Positions 1-7,452 are shown, counted from the stretch's first letter. The stretch is DNA of 41,469 bases from Candidatus Omnitrophota bacterium (GCA_023247215.1 JAHFGX010000010.1:1-41469); one strand, 5' to 3'. Translations and numbers: made by a program. Notes: generated by a model from the sequence alone, not told the origin.

Positions 1-29
1 TTGCACCTGAAGCGATTGTAGGGCATAAT
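1..29 (+). promoter_or_regulatory. Putative promoter of the Fic gene
   Basis: TTGCAC at 1-6 and CATAAT at 24-29 are separated by 17 bases, a fair match to a sigma-70-type -35/-10 pair. The start codon at 64 follows with TGAGG at 54-58 as ribosome binding site. The -35 box touches the window edge, so more upstream sequence could change this reading. Confidence 0.5.
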
Positions 30-63
30 TGCTTCATAATATGAAGCGATTAATGAGGCGATT
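8..63 (+). promoter_or_regulatory. Operator-like palindrome and direct repeats upstream of Fic
   Basis: Positions 31-47 form a perfect 17-base palindrome, GCTTCATA-A-TATGAAGC. The decamer TGAAGCGATT occurs at 8-17 and 42-51, with a near copy TGAGGCGATT at 54-63. The palindrome lies just downstream of the putative -10 and ahead of the start codon, where a bound protein would block transcription. The Fic protein itself ends in a winged-helix-like segment, so autoregulation is a reasonable inference. Confidence 0.5.
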
Positions 64-1179
64 ATGACCTATCTCTGGCAGCTCAAACACTGGCCCGCGT
101 TGCGCTGGAATAGCCAGGCCCTCCTTCCGCTGGTGAGCCAGGCGCGCCTGGCGCAAGGCAAGCTCCTGACCAAAGTCGGCAGCCTTGGCTTTAAGCTCAA
201 CCGTGAGGCGCAGGTCGATATACTGACCGAAGAGGCGGTCACGACCTCGGCGATTGAAGGAGAGCGCCTCAGCCGGGAGTCGGTGCGGTCATCCGTCGCT
301 CGGCATTTGGGGCTGCCGACTGCCGGGTTGATACCGGCCAACCGATCGGTGGACGGTCTGGTCGAGGTACTGTTGGACGCAACACAGCGCTACGAGACCC
401 CGCTCACGGCCGCCAGGCTCAAGCGCTGGCAGGCAGCGCTGTTTCCAACCGGCTATTCAGGGTTGCGCAAGATCCGTACAGGACAATGGCGCGGGTCTGA
501 GCAGCCGATGCAGGTGGTCTCCGGGGCTGTTGGACGGGAGCGGGTGCACTATGAAGCGCCGCCCGGCCAGCGCGTCGAGCGAGAAATGAAGCGGTTCGTC
601 TCCTGGTGGAAAACCAGCGCCCTGCGCGATGACGGCCTGCTGCGTTCCGGCCTGGCGCATCTGTATTTCGTGACCATCCATCCGTTTGAAGATGGCAATG
701 GCCGGATTGCCCGCGCGCTGACAGAGATGGCCTTGGCCCAAGATGAGCGCCAGCCGAGCCGGTACTACAGCCTGTCGTCTCAGATCATGGACGAGCGCAA
801 CGCCTACTACCGGGTGCTGGAGACCAGCCAAAAAGGCGATGGGGACGTCACACCCTGGCTACAGTGGTACGTGGGCTGCTACACCCGGGCGGTGGAGCGC
901 GCCGAGCGACTCACGGCCGATGTGCTGGCCAAGGCGACCTTTTGGCAGCGGCATAGCCAACTCGACCTCAACCCGCGCCAGCGAAAAGTCCTCAACCGAT
1001 TGCTGGATGCCGGCAAAGGTGGTTTTCAAGGTGGCCTGACCACTCGGAAATACGTGGCGATCGCCAAGGTCAGTCGCGCCACAGCGTTCCGGGAAATCTC
1101 CGATCTATTGGAGAAGGGGCTGCTCGTTCAGAATCCAGCTGGGGGCCGCAGTGTCAGCTATGAGGTGAAGTGGGGGTAA
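64..1179 (+). CDS. Fic family protein with N-terminal DUF4172 and C-terminal winged helix
   Basis: Fic proteins transfer AMP or another phosphate-containing group to protein hydroxyls. The N-terminus (YLWQLKHWPALRW) matches the DUF4172 domain of Fic proteins. An inhibitory motif of the (S/T)xxxE(G/N) type is visible as T61-SAI-E65-G66, placing it in the class with an N-terminal inhibitory helix, so basal activity is probably self-restrained. The catalytic loop HPFEDGNGR is at 206-214 with a following Arg217, complete and apparently active. Residues about 300-371 (NPRQRKVLNRLL, then TTRKYVAIAKVSRATAFREI) look like a DNA-binding winged helix. At 371 residues it is full length for this subfamily. 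The gene stands alone, with its own promoter and a palindromic operator-like site. No antitoxin partner is adjacent. The target is unknown. Confidence 0.9.
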   Translation: MTYLWQLKHWPALRWNSQALLPLVSQARLAQGKLLTKVGSLGFKLNREAQVDILTEEAVTTSAIEGERLSRESVRSSVARHLGLPTAGLIPANRSVDGLVEVLLDATQRYETPLTAARLKRWQAALFPTGYSGLRKIRTGQWRGSEQPMQVVSGAVGRERVHYEAPPGQRVEREMKRFVSWWKTSALRDDGLLRSGLAHLYFVTIHPFEDGNGRIARALTEMALAQDERQPSRYYSLSSQIMDERNAYYRVLETSQKGDGDVTPWLQWYVGCYTRAVERAERLTADVLAKATFWQRHSQLDLNPRQRKVLNRLLDAGKGGFQGGLTTRKYVAIAKVSRATAFREISDLLEKGLLVQNPAGGRSVSYEVKWG

Positions 1180-1359
1180 GGATTTTGGCACGCCGACGCC
1201 TCCGGTAGACCACCGAGCAGGGAACGAATACAATCATATGAGGCGGCTGCTTGGCGACCTCCTCCAGATCCATGTCCCAGGGAAGCGAACTCTGGTGGCG
1301 CTCGCGTCTGGCGTTGGACCCCATTCTCTTTCTCCACCCTTCAACAGAAAGGAGAAGAC

Positions 1360-1773
1360 ATGAACACGGAGCGGGCAAGATCCATCGCGGTCTTTTTGCT
1401 GCGCGTGGTGTCGGGGCTGCTGTTTCTTCACGCCGGAGGCATGAAGATCTTTGATTGGTTCGACGGCGTGCCGGCCCAGTTCGGGGGACATCCCGCGTTC
1501 ATGTCGCAGACGTGGATTGGGGGCGCGCTGGAACTCTACGGTGGGGCGGCGATCCTGCTCGGGCTCTTGACGCAGCCCGTCGCCTTCTTGCTGTCAGGGG
1601 AGATGGCGGTCGCCTACTTTCAATTCCACCAACCCAGGGGGTTCTGGCCCATCCAGAACCACGGCGAGCCCGCCGTGTTGTTCTGTTTCATCTTCCTGTT
1701 CTTCGCGGCGCACGGGGCGGGGAAATGGAGCCTCGATGCATGGCTGAGGAGGAAGACGACACATGTGGGATGA
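1360..1773 (+). CDS. DoxX family membrane protein
   Basis: A 137-residue protein with about four hydrophobic segments (near residues 8-28, 50-68, 70-90 and 105-125). The N-terminus (VFLLRVVSGLLFLHAGGMKIF) and the LELYGGAAILLGLLTQPVA segment are typical of the DoxX/YphA family. Members are small inner-membrane proteins tied to redox or membrane homeostasis in some bacteria, without one agreed reaction. The start is supported by AGGAGA six bases upstream. The end overlaps the mscL start by 11 bases, so the two are probably co-transcribed. The 180-base stretch before it holds only a weak TACAAT at 1229-1234 and nothing else recognisable. Confidence 0.85.
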   Translation: MNTERARSIAVFLLRVVSGLLFLHAGGMKIFDWFDGVPAQFGGHPAFMSQTWIGGALELYGGAAILLGLLTQPVAFLLSGEMAVAYFQFHQPRGFWPIQNHGEPAVLFCFIFLFFAAHGAGKWSLDAWLRRKTTHVG

Positions 1774-2200
1774 GTTCAAAGCGTTTGTCATGCGGGGCAG
1801 CGTGGTGGATATGGCTGTCGGGGTGATTCTGGGCACGGCCTTCGGCAAGATCGTGGCCTCGCTGGTCAGCGATATCCTCCTGCCGCCGATCGGGCTCCTG
1901 CTGAACGAAGTTGATTTCTCCAGCCTGTTCATCAATTTGAGCCGGACGCCTTACCGCTCCTTGGCGCAAGCGAAAGCGGCGGGTGCGGCGACGATCAACT
2001 ACGGCATCTTTGTGAATGACGTCATCAATTTCTTGATCGTCGCCCTGGTGATGTTCTGCCTCATCAAGCCGATCAACCGATGGAAGGGCATCAGGGCCGC
2101 CGCGGCCGCGTCGGCGGTGAAGGATTGTCCGTATTGCCTCTCGCAGATTCCCTCGAAAGCGGTGCGCTGCGCCCAGTGCACGTCCCAGGTGAATCCCTGA
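1763..2200 (+). CDS. mscL: Large-conductance mechanosensitive channel MscL with zinc-ribbon tail
   Basis: MscL opens under membrane tension to release solutes on hypo-osmotic shock. The N-terminus (MWDEFKAFVMRGSVVDMAVGVILGTAF) contains the S1 amphipathic helix and the pore-lining first membrane helix; the second lies at about 82-103 (FVNDVINFLIVALVMFCLIKPIN). The periplasmic loop is at about 46-80. The usual charged cytoplasmic helix is replaced by an Ala-rich linker and a small zinc-ribbon-like tail with C122-x2-C125 and C136-x2-C139. Tails of this kind occur in other MscL proteins. The start overlaps the end of doxX by 11 bases, so a shared mRNA is likely. Identification is firm; zinc binding is inferred. 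Confidence 0.95.
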   Translation: MWDEFKAFVMRGSVVDMAVGVILGTAFGKIVASLVSDILLPPIGLLLNEVDFSSLFINLSRTPYRSLAQAKAAGAATINYGIFVNDVINFLIVALVMFCLIKPINRWKGIRAAAAASAVKDCPYCLSQIPSKAVRCAQCTSQVNP

Positions 2201-2221
2201 CGCATCTTCTCGAAGAGGATG

Positions 2222-2250
2222 TTGACAAGGGTATTCGCGGCTCGTAGAGT
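2222..2250 (+). promoter_or_regulatory. Promoter before the TPR/beta-barrel gene
   Basis: A consensus TTGACA at 2222-2227 is followed after exactly 17 bases by TAGAGT at 2245-2250 (four of six positions match TATAAT). Transcription would begin near 2257. This leaves room for translation to start upstream of the first GTG at 2323. Confidence 0.55.
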
Positions 2251-2322
2251 GGAGCGTAGCTTGATGCGGACGCTTGGTCACTCGAAAGCCTGACCTCAAT
2301 CAGCGCGCTCAAACGATTCATC

Positions 2323-3690
2323 GTGAGCGGGGCCATGTTGATGATCTGCGGCACGGGCAGCGTGGCGCATGCCGCTCACGAGCCGGGCCATTCGCCGGCT
2401 GACCGCGCTCCACGCATTTCCACGGACGAGTTTCTCGCCAGCCCATTTGCTAGATTCTTCCACGCCAAGGACTACCCCAGCGCGCTCAACGCGCTTGACG
2501 CGCTCCTCAAGACCTACCCGGACGACCCCTTGATTCTCCGCTATCGAGCGCGCGTGCTGGCGCAGCTCGGCCGCCCCAAAGAAGCCATTCTCCTCTATCG
2601 CCGGCTCTTGTCGAACGATCCGCGCCACGCGCCCACCCGCGTTTTTCTCGGGCAGGCGTATCTGCAAGACGGGCAATCCGAGGCCGCCGCCAAGCAATGG
2701 CGCTGGGTCGCTCAACACGGCGACTCACCGCCCTATCGCCAATGGGCGCAGGCGCAGCTCAATCGGTTGCGCGTCACCGGCAAGCGCGTCAAAGCGCCGG
2801 AGCAGCGGCTCTATGCCGTCGGGCTCACCGGCCTCAAATACGACAGCAACCCGTTACTCAAGTCCAACGACAAAGCCCTGGCGGGCCAGGGCAACGAGAA
2901 ACACGGGTGGGAGATTCCGCTGGATCTGACCGTGGGCTATCCGCTGGTCCTCAAGCCCGCCGGCCGGCTGGACGTGCTGTATCTGAGCCGGCAGCTCTTT
3001 CACGACGGCGCGACGGACGCAGTCGACACCACCATGCAAGGCATGGCGCTCGTGGGCAAGCGGCGGGTGGAAGTCGGACGCCAAGCCGTCATCCTGGGCG
3101 GCCGGTATGGCGCCCGCGTCAACTTCCTCCGCAGCGATCTCTTTTCCATCATCAACCGCTTTCTCCTGAGCGCGGACACGGCCTTCACGCCGCACACCCG
3201 GACCCATCTGTACAACCGGTTCTCGTTCGCCAACTTCGGCCCGGACGGCCCCAATCCGCCGCAGACCTCGCGCGACGGGTTTCGCGGCGGGCTGGGTCTC
3301 ACGCACTATCTCTACACCGCCGATTTCCGCCGGTATCTCTTTGTCAGCCAAGAGATCAATCTGGACCAAACGCGCGGAGCCGACTTCACGCGCCGGGGCG
3401 CGGCCAGTCGTGTGGGCATCCATACGCCCGTGCCGGGCGTGTTGAAGACCGATGTCGACCTCTCCACCGGCTTCGAGTGGGGCCGGTATCCGCGGTTTGT
3501 CTCGCGCTCCTCGCTCGACACGGAGCGGCGCCGCGACGCCCGGTTTGATCTCTATGCCGCGCTGACCTATCATTGGAATGCGCACGTGGCCACGCGGGCG
3601 TTGTATCGGTTTATCAACAACGACAACCGCAACGATTTCTTCGACCGCACGCGGCATCTCGCCGGGGTCGAAGTGATCGTTGCCTATTGA
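2323..3690 (+). CDS. Outer-membrane TPR/beta-barrel protein, Slam-like (DUF560-type)
   Basis: Residues about 45-150 form TPR-like helical repeats (LNALDALLKTYPDDPLILRY, then EAILLYRRLLSNDP). Residues about 160-455 are rich in alternating aromatic/polar strands (TAFTPHTRTHLYNRFSFANF, DARFDLYAALTYHW) and the protein ends in a C-terminal aromatic (EVIVAY), as outer-membrane barrels do. TPR plus barrel is the architecture of surface lipoprotein assembly modulators and DUF560 proteins, which move client proteins across the outer membrane. The start is uncertain: GTG 2323 or ATG 2335 gives a signal peptide without a basic n-region, while the frame stays open back to 2260 and reads LKRFIV just upstream of the GTG. 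A start at CTG 2290 would restore a normal signal peptide. The next gene begins 3 bases after the stop and is a candidate client. Client and mechanism are inference. Confidence 0.7.
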   Translation: MSGAMLMICGTGSVAHAAHEPGHSPADRAPRISTDEFLASPFARFFHAKDYPSALNALDALLKTYPDDPLILRYRARVLAQLGRPKEAILLYRRLLSNDPRHAPTRVFLGQAYLQDGQSEAAAKQWRWVAQHGDSPPYRQWAQAQLNRLRVTGKRVKAPEQRLYAVGLTGLKYDSNPLLKSNDKALAGQGNEKHGWEIPLDLTVGYPLVLKPAGRLDVLYLSRQLFHDGATDAVDTTMQGMALVGKRRVEVGRQAVILGGRYGARVNFLRSDLFSIINRFLLSADTAFTPHTRTHLYNRFSFANFGPDGPNPPQTSRDGFRGGLGLTHYLYTADFRRYLFVSQEINLDQTRGADFTRRGAASRVGIHTPVPGVLKTDVDLSTGFEWGRYPRFVSRSSLDTERRRDARFDLYAALTYHWNAHVATRALYRFINNDNRNDFFDRTRHLAGVEVIVAY

Positions 3691-3693
3691 GCG

Positions 3694-4614
3694 ATGACAC
3701 CCTCACGCATCAGCGTGTTCGCGGTTGGGCTGGCTCTCATGGGAGCAGGCCAGGCCGCGCCGGCACGCGCCGAGACGCAACACGAGCGCGATATGGCCGT
3801 TGACCACGCGCTGGGTGGTTTGAAAGAAGGCAGCCGGATGCTCGCGCCAGGCGGCCAGGGCGCCGCGGCGTCTCACTCTGGGGTGGCCAAGCCGGGCGGC
3901 GCCCACGGTCCTCGAGACGCCGGTGGCGTGACCAGCGGCTCCCGTGGAGCCGGCGCGGCCAGGCCCGGTGGCGGGCCGCAATCAACCGGAGGTGTCGGCT
4001 CGCCAGCTTCAACCGGCCCCAGCACGAGCGCTGGCGGCGGCCCGCAGACCAGTGGTGCGCAGAGTGGAGGCGGTGCCGGTGGCTCCGCGAGCACGGAAAC
4101 AGGCACCGGCAGCGGATCCCTGGGCGGTGGCGACACTGGCCCTGGCAGCGTCGAGCCACCCAGTGGCGGAACCGGCGGTGGCACTGGCGGCGGAACTGAC
4201 ACCGGCAGCACCGACACGGGCACGTCCGGCAACCTGATTGACCTGAACCTGGATGCCAATACCAGCACCGGCGAAGTGAGCACCGATCTGAGTGTTGGCG
4301 GAGAGCCGGTGGTGGAAACGGACGTGACCACCGGTACTGACCTCAGTGGCGCCACGGAGACGGTGGCAGGGGAAACCGGCGTGGCGCTCGATGCCGGCGT
4401 GATCACGGACACGACCGCGCTCGATGCCGGCACCACCGCCAGCGATGACAGCCTCACGGTTGATGTGAGTGCCGGCAGCGACACCCTCGGCGATGCGCTG
4501 CTGGGCACGGGAAGCGAGGTGGACCCCGACGCGACCACGGCAGAAGAAACCACCGGCATCCTCGACGATTGCAGCGTCCTCGACCCGCTCTCCCTCCCCG
4601 AACACTGCCTGTAG
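3694..4614 (+). CDS. Secreted Gly/Ser/Thr-rich low-complexity protein
   Basis: A 306-residue protein with a clear signal peptide (cleavage likely after A26, APARA-ET). A short helical stretch is followed by a long low-complexity region (about 45-180) of Gly, Ser, Thr and Pro, then about 180-295 rich in Thr, Asp, Val and Gly with repeated short blocks such as LDAG and TTGTD. It ends in a compact tail with two Cys (DDCSVLDPLSLPEHCL), perhaps a disulfide. I recognise no family. The composition suits an exported structural, adhesive or matrix protein. It begins 3 bases after the TPR/barrel gene and is very likely co-translated with it, so it may be that protein's client; this is inferred from position only. 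Confidence 0.75.
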   Translation: MTPSRISVFAVGLALMGAGQAAPARAETQHERDMAVDHALGGLKEGSRMLAPGGQGAAASHSGVAKPGGAHGPRDAGGVTSGSRGAGAARPGGGPQSTGGVGSPASTGPSTSAGGGPQTSGAQSGGGAGGSASTETGTGSGSLGGGDTGPGSVEPPSGGTGGGTGGGTDTGSTDTGTSGNLIDLNLDANTSTGEVSTDLSVGGEPVVETDVTTGTDLSGATETVAGETGVALDAGVITDTTALDAGTTASDDSLTVDVSAGSDTLGDALLGTGSEVDPDATTAEETTGILDDCSVLDPLSLPEHCL

Positions 4615-4633
4615 CCCTGAAGGTGAACGGCGG

Positions 4634-5008
4634 TTACAAGAGTGACGCCGCCAGATGGCCCACCCAGAGCGCCAACAGCCCCACGGCGAGGCTGCCCAAT
4701 AAGTTAAGACCGGCCAGCAGCATTTCGCCATCCTGCATGAGCCGCCAGCTTTCGTAGATCAGGGTGGAAAACGTCGTGAACGCCCCCAACAATCCAACCA
4801 TCCAGAATAGCTGAGCGTCGGGTGTGAGCCAGAGCTTCTGCTCAGCCAGCGTGCTCAGCGCGCCGATCACCAGGCACCCCAGCGCATTGACCGCCAGCGT
4901 CCCATACGGAAAATCTGTGCCCAACCAACGGTAGACCGTTCCCGCCAGGGCGTACCGCCCCGCGGTTCCGCAGACCCCTCCGAGCAGGAGCATGAGCCAC
5001 TTTTGCAT
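4634..5008 (-). CDS. crcB: Fluoride channel CrcB/FluC
   Basis: A 124-residue protein with four hydrophobic segments, the normal FluC length; the family works as a dual-topology dimer that exports fluoride. Family motifs are all present: GGVCGTAGRYAL near the N-terminus, FPYGTLAVNALGCLVIG in the second segment (the Asn of VN contacts fluoride in characterised homologues) and GLLGAFTTFSTLIYE with the pore Phe-Thr-Thr-Phe-Ser. GAGG about seven bases before the ATG is the ribosome binding site. A fluoride riboswitch and an extended -10 promoter lie immediately upstream, so the gene is fluoride-induced. It converges with the low-complexity protein gene, with only 19 bases between the stops. Confidence 0.96.
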   Translation of the reverse strand: MQKWLMLLLGGVCGTAGRYALAGTVYRWLGTDFPYGTLAVNALGCLVIGALSTLAEQKLWLTPDAQLFWMVGLLGAFTTFSTLIYESWRLMQDGEMLLAGLNLLGSLAVGLLALWVGHLAASLL

Positions 5009-5058
5009 TGGTCAACCTCGTTCGTTGCGCCTTAACGGAAACCGCCCAGGCGGCTGCA

Positions 5059-5116
5059 CTCCTGATACGTAGGAGTTATCAGCCCACTTGGGCGGTTCAT
5101 GGCGAACTCCATCGCC
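5059..5116 (-). ncRNA. Fluoride riboswitch (crcB motif)
   Basis: Read on the minus strand, 5116 to 5059 carries the hallmark segments of the crcB motif: GGCGATGG, then TTCGCCATGAACCGCCC, then GGGCTGATAACTCCTAC, followed by an AGGAG that pairs with the CTCCT. GGCGA and TCGCC form the first stem, and CCGCCC with GGGC closes the second. Downstream, at about 5041-5056, a CCGC/GCGG hairpin follows and may be the expression platform. The aptamer sits between a strong -10 and the crcB start, the expected arrangement for fluoride-dependent activation. Confidence 0.93.
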
Positions 5117-5124
5117 AAGACCGG

Positions 5125-5133
5125 ATTATAGCA
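5125..5133 (-). promoter_or_regulatory. Extended -10 promoter of the crcB riboswitch transcript
   Basis: On the minus strand TGC-TATAAT is a perfect -10 hexamer with the extended TGn. The first aptamer base (5116) lies nine bases beyond the hexamer, so the transcript starts at or just before the riboswitch. No convincing -35 is visible, as is common for extended -10 promoters. Confidence 0.8.
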
Positions 5134-5192
5134 TGAAGCCGGCGAGATGGACATGCTCAAGATGCTGCGACGCTGCAACTCCGGCTGCGGCG

Positions 5193-5201
5193 TGCTACAA
5201 T
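5193..5201 (+). promoter_or_regulatory. Extended -10 promoter of the glycosidase-like gene
   Basis: TGC-TACAAT with the hexamer at 5196-5201, only 10 bases before the ATG at 5212. Transcription would start about 3-5 bases before the start codon. No Shine-Dalgarno sequence fits in that space, so the mRNA is probably nearly leaderless. Confidence 0.6.
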
Positions 5202-5211
5202 CTCTTCTCTT

Positions 5212-6642
5212 ATGACGTGGCGTCGGTTACCGATCGGATGCGCCCTGGCGATGGTCTGGGGGTGCGGGACCTTGCCCTCTGTGCGCTGGCCTTCGCACGT
5301 GGACGTGGACCTGCGCGGCCCCGCGGCGAAGCACGAGACGACCAGCTACGACTTTGGCCGGCCGGTGGATTTTCGGCGGGCGCGCCTGCGCGTGACGGTG
5401 AAGGTGCCGCCGCAGTTCGTGCAGCGCCCGTTCAGCGCCATCCAAATCTGGGCCAAGGATGCGCAGGGGCGGTGGCAGAACACCTCCTGGTCCGACGGCC
5501 TCATCTCGCCTGAGAATCCCCACTATGCCTCGAACGGTACCCTGCAGCTCAGCTACAGCCCCACCGCCTTCGATGTGTCCCGGCAGGGGTGGACGCAAAC
5601 CGGGTTTGATCCGAAGGAAGGGCTGCGGGAGATCGGCCTGAAGATCGGAACGCCGGGGGCGGCCCCGGCGTCGTACCGGCTGCAGGGGGTGGTGGAGATC
5701 GAGGAGATGACGGTGGAACCGCGCGAGGCGGTGTCGGCGGAGCCGGCCATCGTGACACCCATCATGCGGCGGGACGTGGAGGCGGAGCCAGGCCGGGTGC
5801 GCCCGATTCCCTTAGCGCAACTGAAGACCGGTGCGGGCCGCTACTTCCGGTACGGGGATTTCCACCGGTGGGCGGAGGTTCAGCCGATCGCCTCCCAGGT
5901 GTTTCAGACGCAGCAGCAGCATGGGTTCCATGCGTTCCGCTTAATGGGAGGATTTGACACCCGCAGCGTGAGCGGAGGGGTGCGGGTCGGCCAGCGCGAG
6001 CTGGACGCGCTGGACGCCTACCTGGGGTTGGCTGAGGCCAACGACCAGCGGTACCATATCCTGACGTTGATTGACGGCGCGATCCAGAATGATGCGCTGC
6101 GCGACGCCATCCTCGATCCGAAGGCGGCTGCCACGCTGATTGACGCCTTCCGGCCGCTGCTGCGTCGGTTCGGCAGGGCCACGATCCACGGCGAACCGCT
6201 GGTGTGGGACCTGGTGAACGAAATCGGCAACGTCGGCGGGGTGACGGAGCGGCAGCGCCAGCGGTTTATCGAGGCGTTCGCGGACGCGATTGTGCAGGAG
6301 GCGCCGGGTGCCACCGTCACGGTGGGCGTGTTTGAATACACGGACCTGGTCTATTGGCTCTACCTGTTGAAGCGCTATCACGACCAGCCCATCCATTGGA
6401 TCATGACCTTTCACGCCTACGTGCCGGTGCAGCAGTTGCCGGCCGTCTGGGACCTGAACATTCCTGACGGTGTTGAGGTCGGCATCACCGAGGCGGACAT
6501 GCGCCATGGCGTTGACACGCAGCTCCAGGCCGCGGCGGAGAAAGGCTATCGCTGGCTGCTGTTCTGGCAGGACCGAGAATATCCCTATGATCCAGCCGCC
6601 CACGAAGCGGCGATGCGGCGGCTGACGGGCGGCGCTCCATGA
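5212..6642 (+). CDS. Glycoside hydrolase-like lipoprotein (clan GH-A TIM barrel)
   Basis: The N-terminus has a hydrophobic segment ending in a probable lipobox (VWGC, Cys18), although Trp at -2 is atypical. Residues about 30-170 look like a beta-sandwich carbohydrate-binding or jelly-roll module (RARLRVTVKVPPQF, FSAIQIWAKDAQGRW). Residues about 200-470 resemble a GH5/GH39-type TIM barrel: WDLVNEIGN places the acid/base Glu337 after Asn336, and VEVGITEAD gives a nucleophile candidate Glu427; both are where clan GH-A enzymes carry them. The substrate cannot be told. It would act outside the inner membrane on a glycan or sugar polymer. The ATGA overlap with the SemiSWEET-like gene at 6639 suggests hydrolysis and sugar movement are linked, which is inference. 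Confidence 0.65.
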   Translation: MTWRRLPIGCALAMVWGCGTLPSVRWPSHVDVDLRGPAAKHETTSYDFGRPVDFRRARLRVTVKVPPQFVQRPFSAIQIWAKDAQGRWQNTSWSDGLISPENPHYASNGTLQLSYSPTAFDVSRQGWTQTGFDPKEGLREIGLKIGTPGAAPASYRLQGVVEIEEMTVEPREAVSAEPAIVTPIMRRDVEAEPGRVRPIPLAQLKTGAGRYFRYGDFHRWAEVQPIASQVFQTQQQHGFHAFRLMGGFDTRSVSGGVRVGQRELDALDAYLGLAEANDQRYHILTLIDGAIQNDALRDAILDPKAAATLIDAFRPLLRRFGRATIHGEPLVWDLVNEIGNVGGVTERQRQRFIEAFADAIVQEAPGATVTVGVFEYTDLVYWLYLLKRYHDQPIHWIMTFHAYVPVQQLPAVWDLNIPDGVEVGITEADMRHGVDTQLQAAAEKGYRWLLFWQDREYPYDPAAHEAAMRRLTGGAP

Positions 6643-6902
6643 ACGTCGAATCCATCGGCATGGTGGCGGCGGTGCTGCTGCCGCTGTGGAATATCCCGCT
6701 GATGGTGCGGATCTGTCGGCGCAAATCCTCCCAGGACCTCAGCCTGCCGTGGGTCTTCGGGGTGTGGGGATGCCTCGTGGCGATGCTGCCGGCCGGGCTG
6801 GCCTCCAGCGATGCCGTGTTCCGGATCTTTACGATCGCCAACGTGGCGTTGTTTACGATGGTGGTGGTCTTGGTCCTGCGCTATCGGAGCTGGCGCGGCT
6901 GA
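6639..6902 (+). CDS. SemiSWEET/PQ-loop family small membrane protein
   Basis: An 87-residue protein with three predicted membrane helices (about 5-23, 36-54 and 62-80). The segment PLWNIPLMVRICRRKSSQDL matches the PQ-loop pattern, in which a helix-breaking Pro pair is followed by a basic stretch and K-S-S-x-x-L; here the usual PQ reads IP. SemiSWEETs are half-transporters that dimerise to carry sugars. The start codon overlaps the stop of the glycosidase-like gene (ATGA), and its own stop overlaps the next start (TGATG), so all three are translationally coupled. The transported substrate is unknown. Confidence 0.75.
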   Translation: MNVESIGMVAAVLLPLWNIPLMVRICRRKSSQDLSLPWVFGVWGCLVAMLPAGLASSDAVFRIFTIANVALFTMVVVLVLRYRSWRG

Positions 6903-7420
6903 TGCGGATGCTGCGCTGGATGTGGGCGCCGGTGACGGTGCTGGGGCTGATCCCTTGGGGGATCTGGAGAGCCTGGGACGGCCGCCCGCTCGCCTGGGGT
7001 GTGCCGCAATGGTTCGGGGCCTGGCTGCTCCTCAACGGCCTGGCGTTGGGAGGCTGGTGCGCCTGGCTGCTGACGACTGCCGGGCAGGGCACGCCGTTCC
7101 CGCTGGATCCGCCGCGCCGGCTGGTGGCGATGGGCCCGTATCAATATGTGCGCAACCCGATGGTGTGGGCGGCCTGGCTGATCCTGGCCGGCGAGGCGCT
7201 GCTCCTGCGCTCCGCCGCGCTGGGCGCGTATGCCGCGTTCCTGGTCGCACTGAGCTGGTGCTTGGTCCGGCGGGTTGAAGAGCCGGCATTGCGCCGTCGC
7301 TTCGGCCCTGCCTACGACCAGTATGCGCAGGGCGTGCCCCGCTGGCTGCCCAGGCGCCGGCCCTGGGGGCCGTGCGGGGGAGGGACGTCCGCTCCAATTT
7401 CAGGTGCGCCACTGACCTAA
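6902..7420 (+). CDS. Isoprenylcysteine carboxyl methyltransferase-like membrane protein
   Basis: A 172-residue membrane protein with about four hydrophobic segments. The motif GPYQYVRNPMVWAAW at about 80-94 corresponds to the G-P-Y-x-x-x-R-x-P signature of the ICMT/PEMT family, SAM-dependent methyltransferases of lipids or isoprenoid-linked substrates. A second conserved block, EEPALRRRFGPAYDQYAQGVPRW, near the C-terminus matches the SAM-binding E...F...Y..Y...V.R pattern. The start ATG at 6902 overlaps the previous stop by one base. The substrate is unknown; bacterial members are poorly characterised. Confidence 0.8.
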   Translation: MRMLRWMWAPVTVLGLIPWGIWRAWDGRPLAWGVPQWFGAWLLLNGLALGGWCAWLLTTAGQGTPFPLDPPRRLVAMGPYQYVRNPMVWAAWLILAGEALLLRSAALGAYAAFLVALSWCLVRRVEEPALRRRFGPAYDQYAQGVPRWLPRRRPWGPCGGGTSAPISGAPLT

Positions 7421-7426
7421 TTGCGC

Positions 7427-7432
7427 TAAAAT
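7427..7432 (+). promoter_or_regulatory. Putative -10 of gltB
   Basis: TAAAAT (five of six consensus positions) lies 20 bases before the gltB start codon, in the 32-base gap after the methyltransferase gene. No clear -35 is seen. It could drive the long gltB-mrp run; the evidence is weak. Confidence 0.35.
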
Positions 7433-7452
7433 ATTCAGTTTAGGATGAAAAG

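Noticed and set aside
3873-4559. Open frame on the minus strand opposite the Gly/Thr-rich protein
   Set aside because: It is the Pro/Val/Ser-rich mirror of low-complexity codons. The plus-strand frame has a signal peptide and an operon position.
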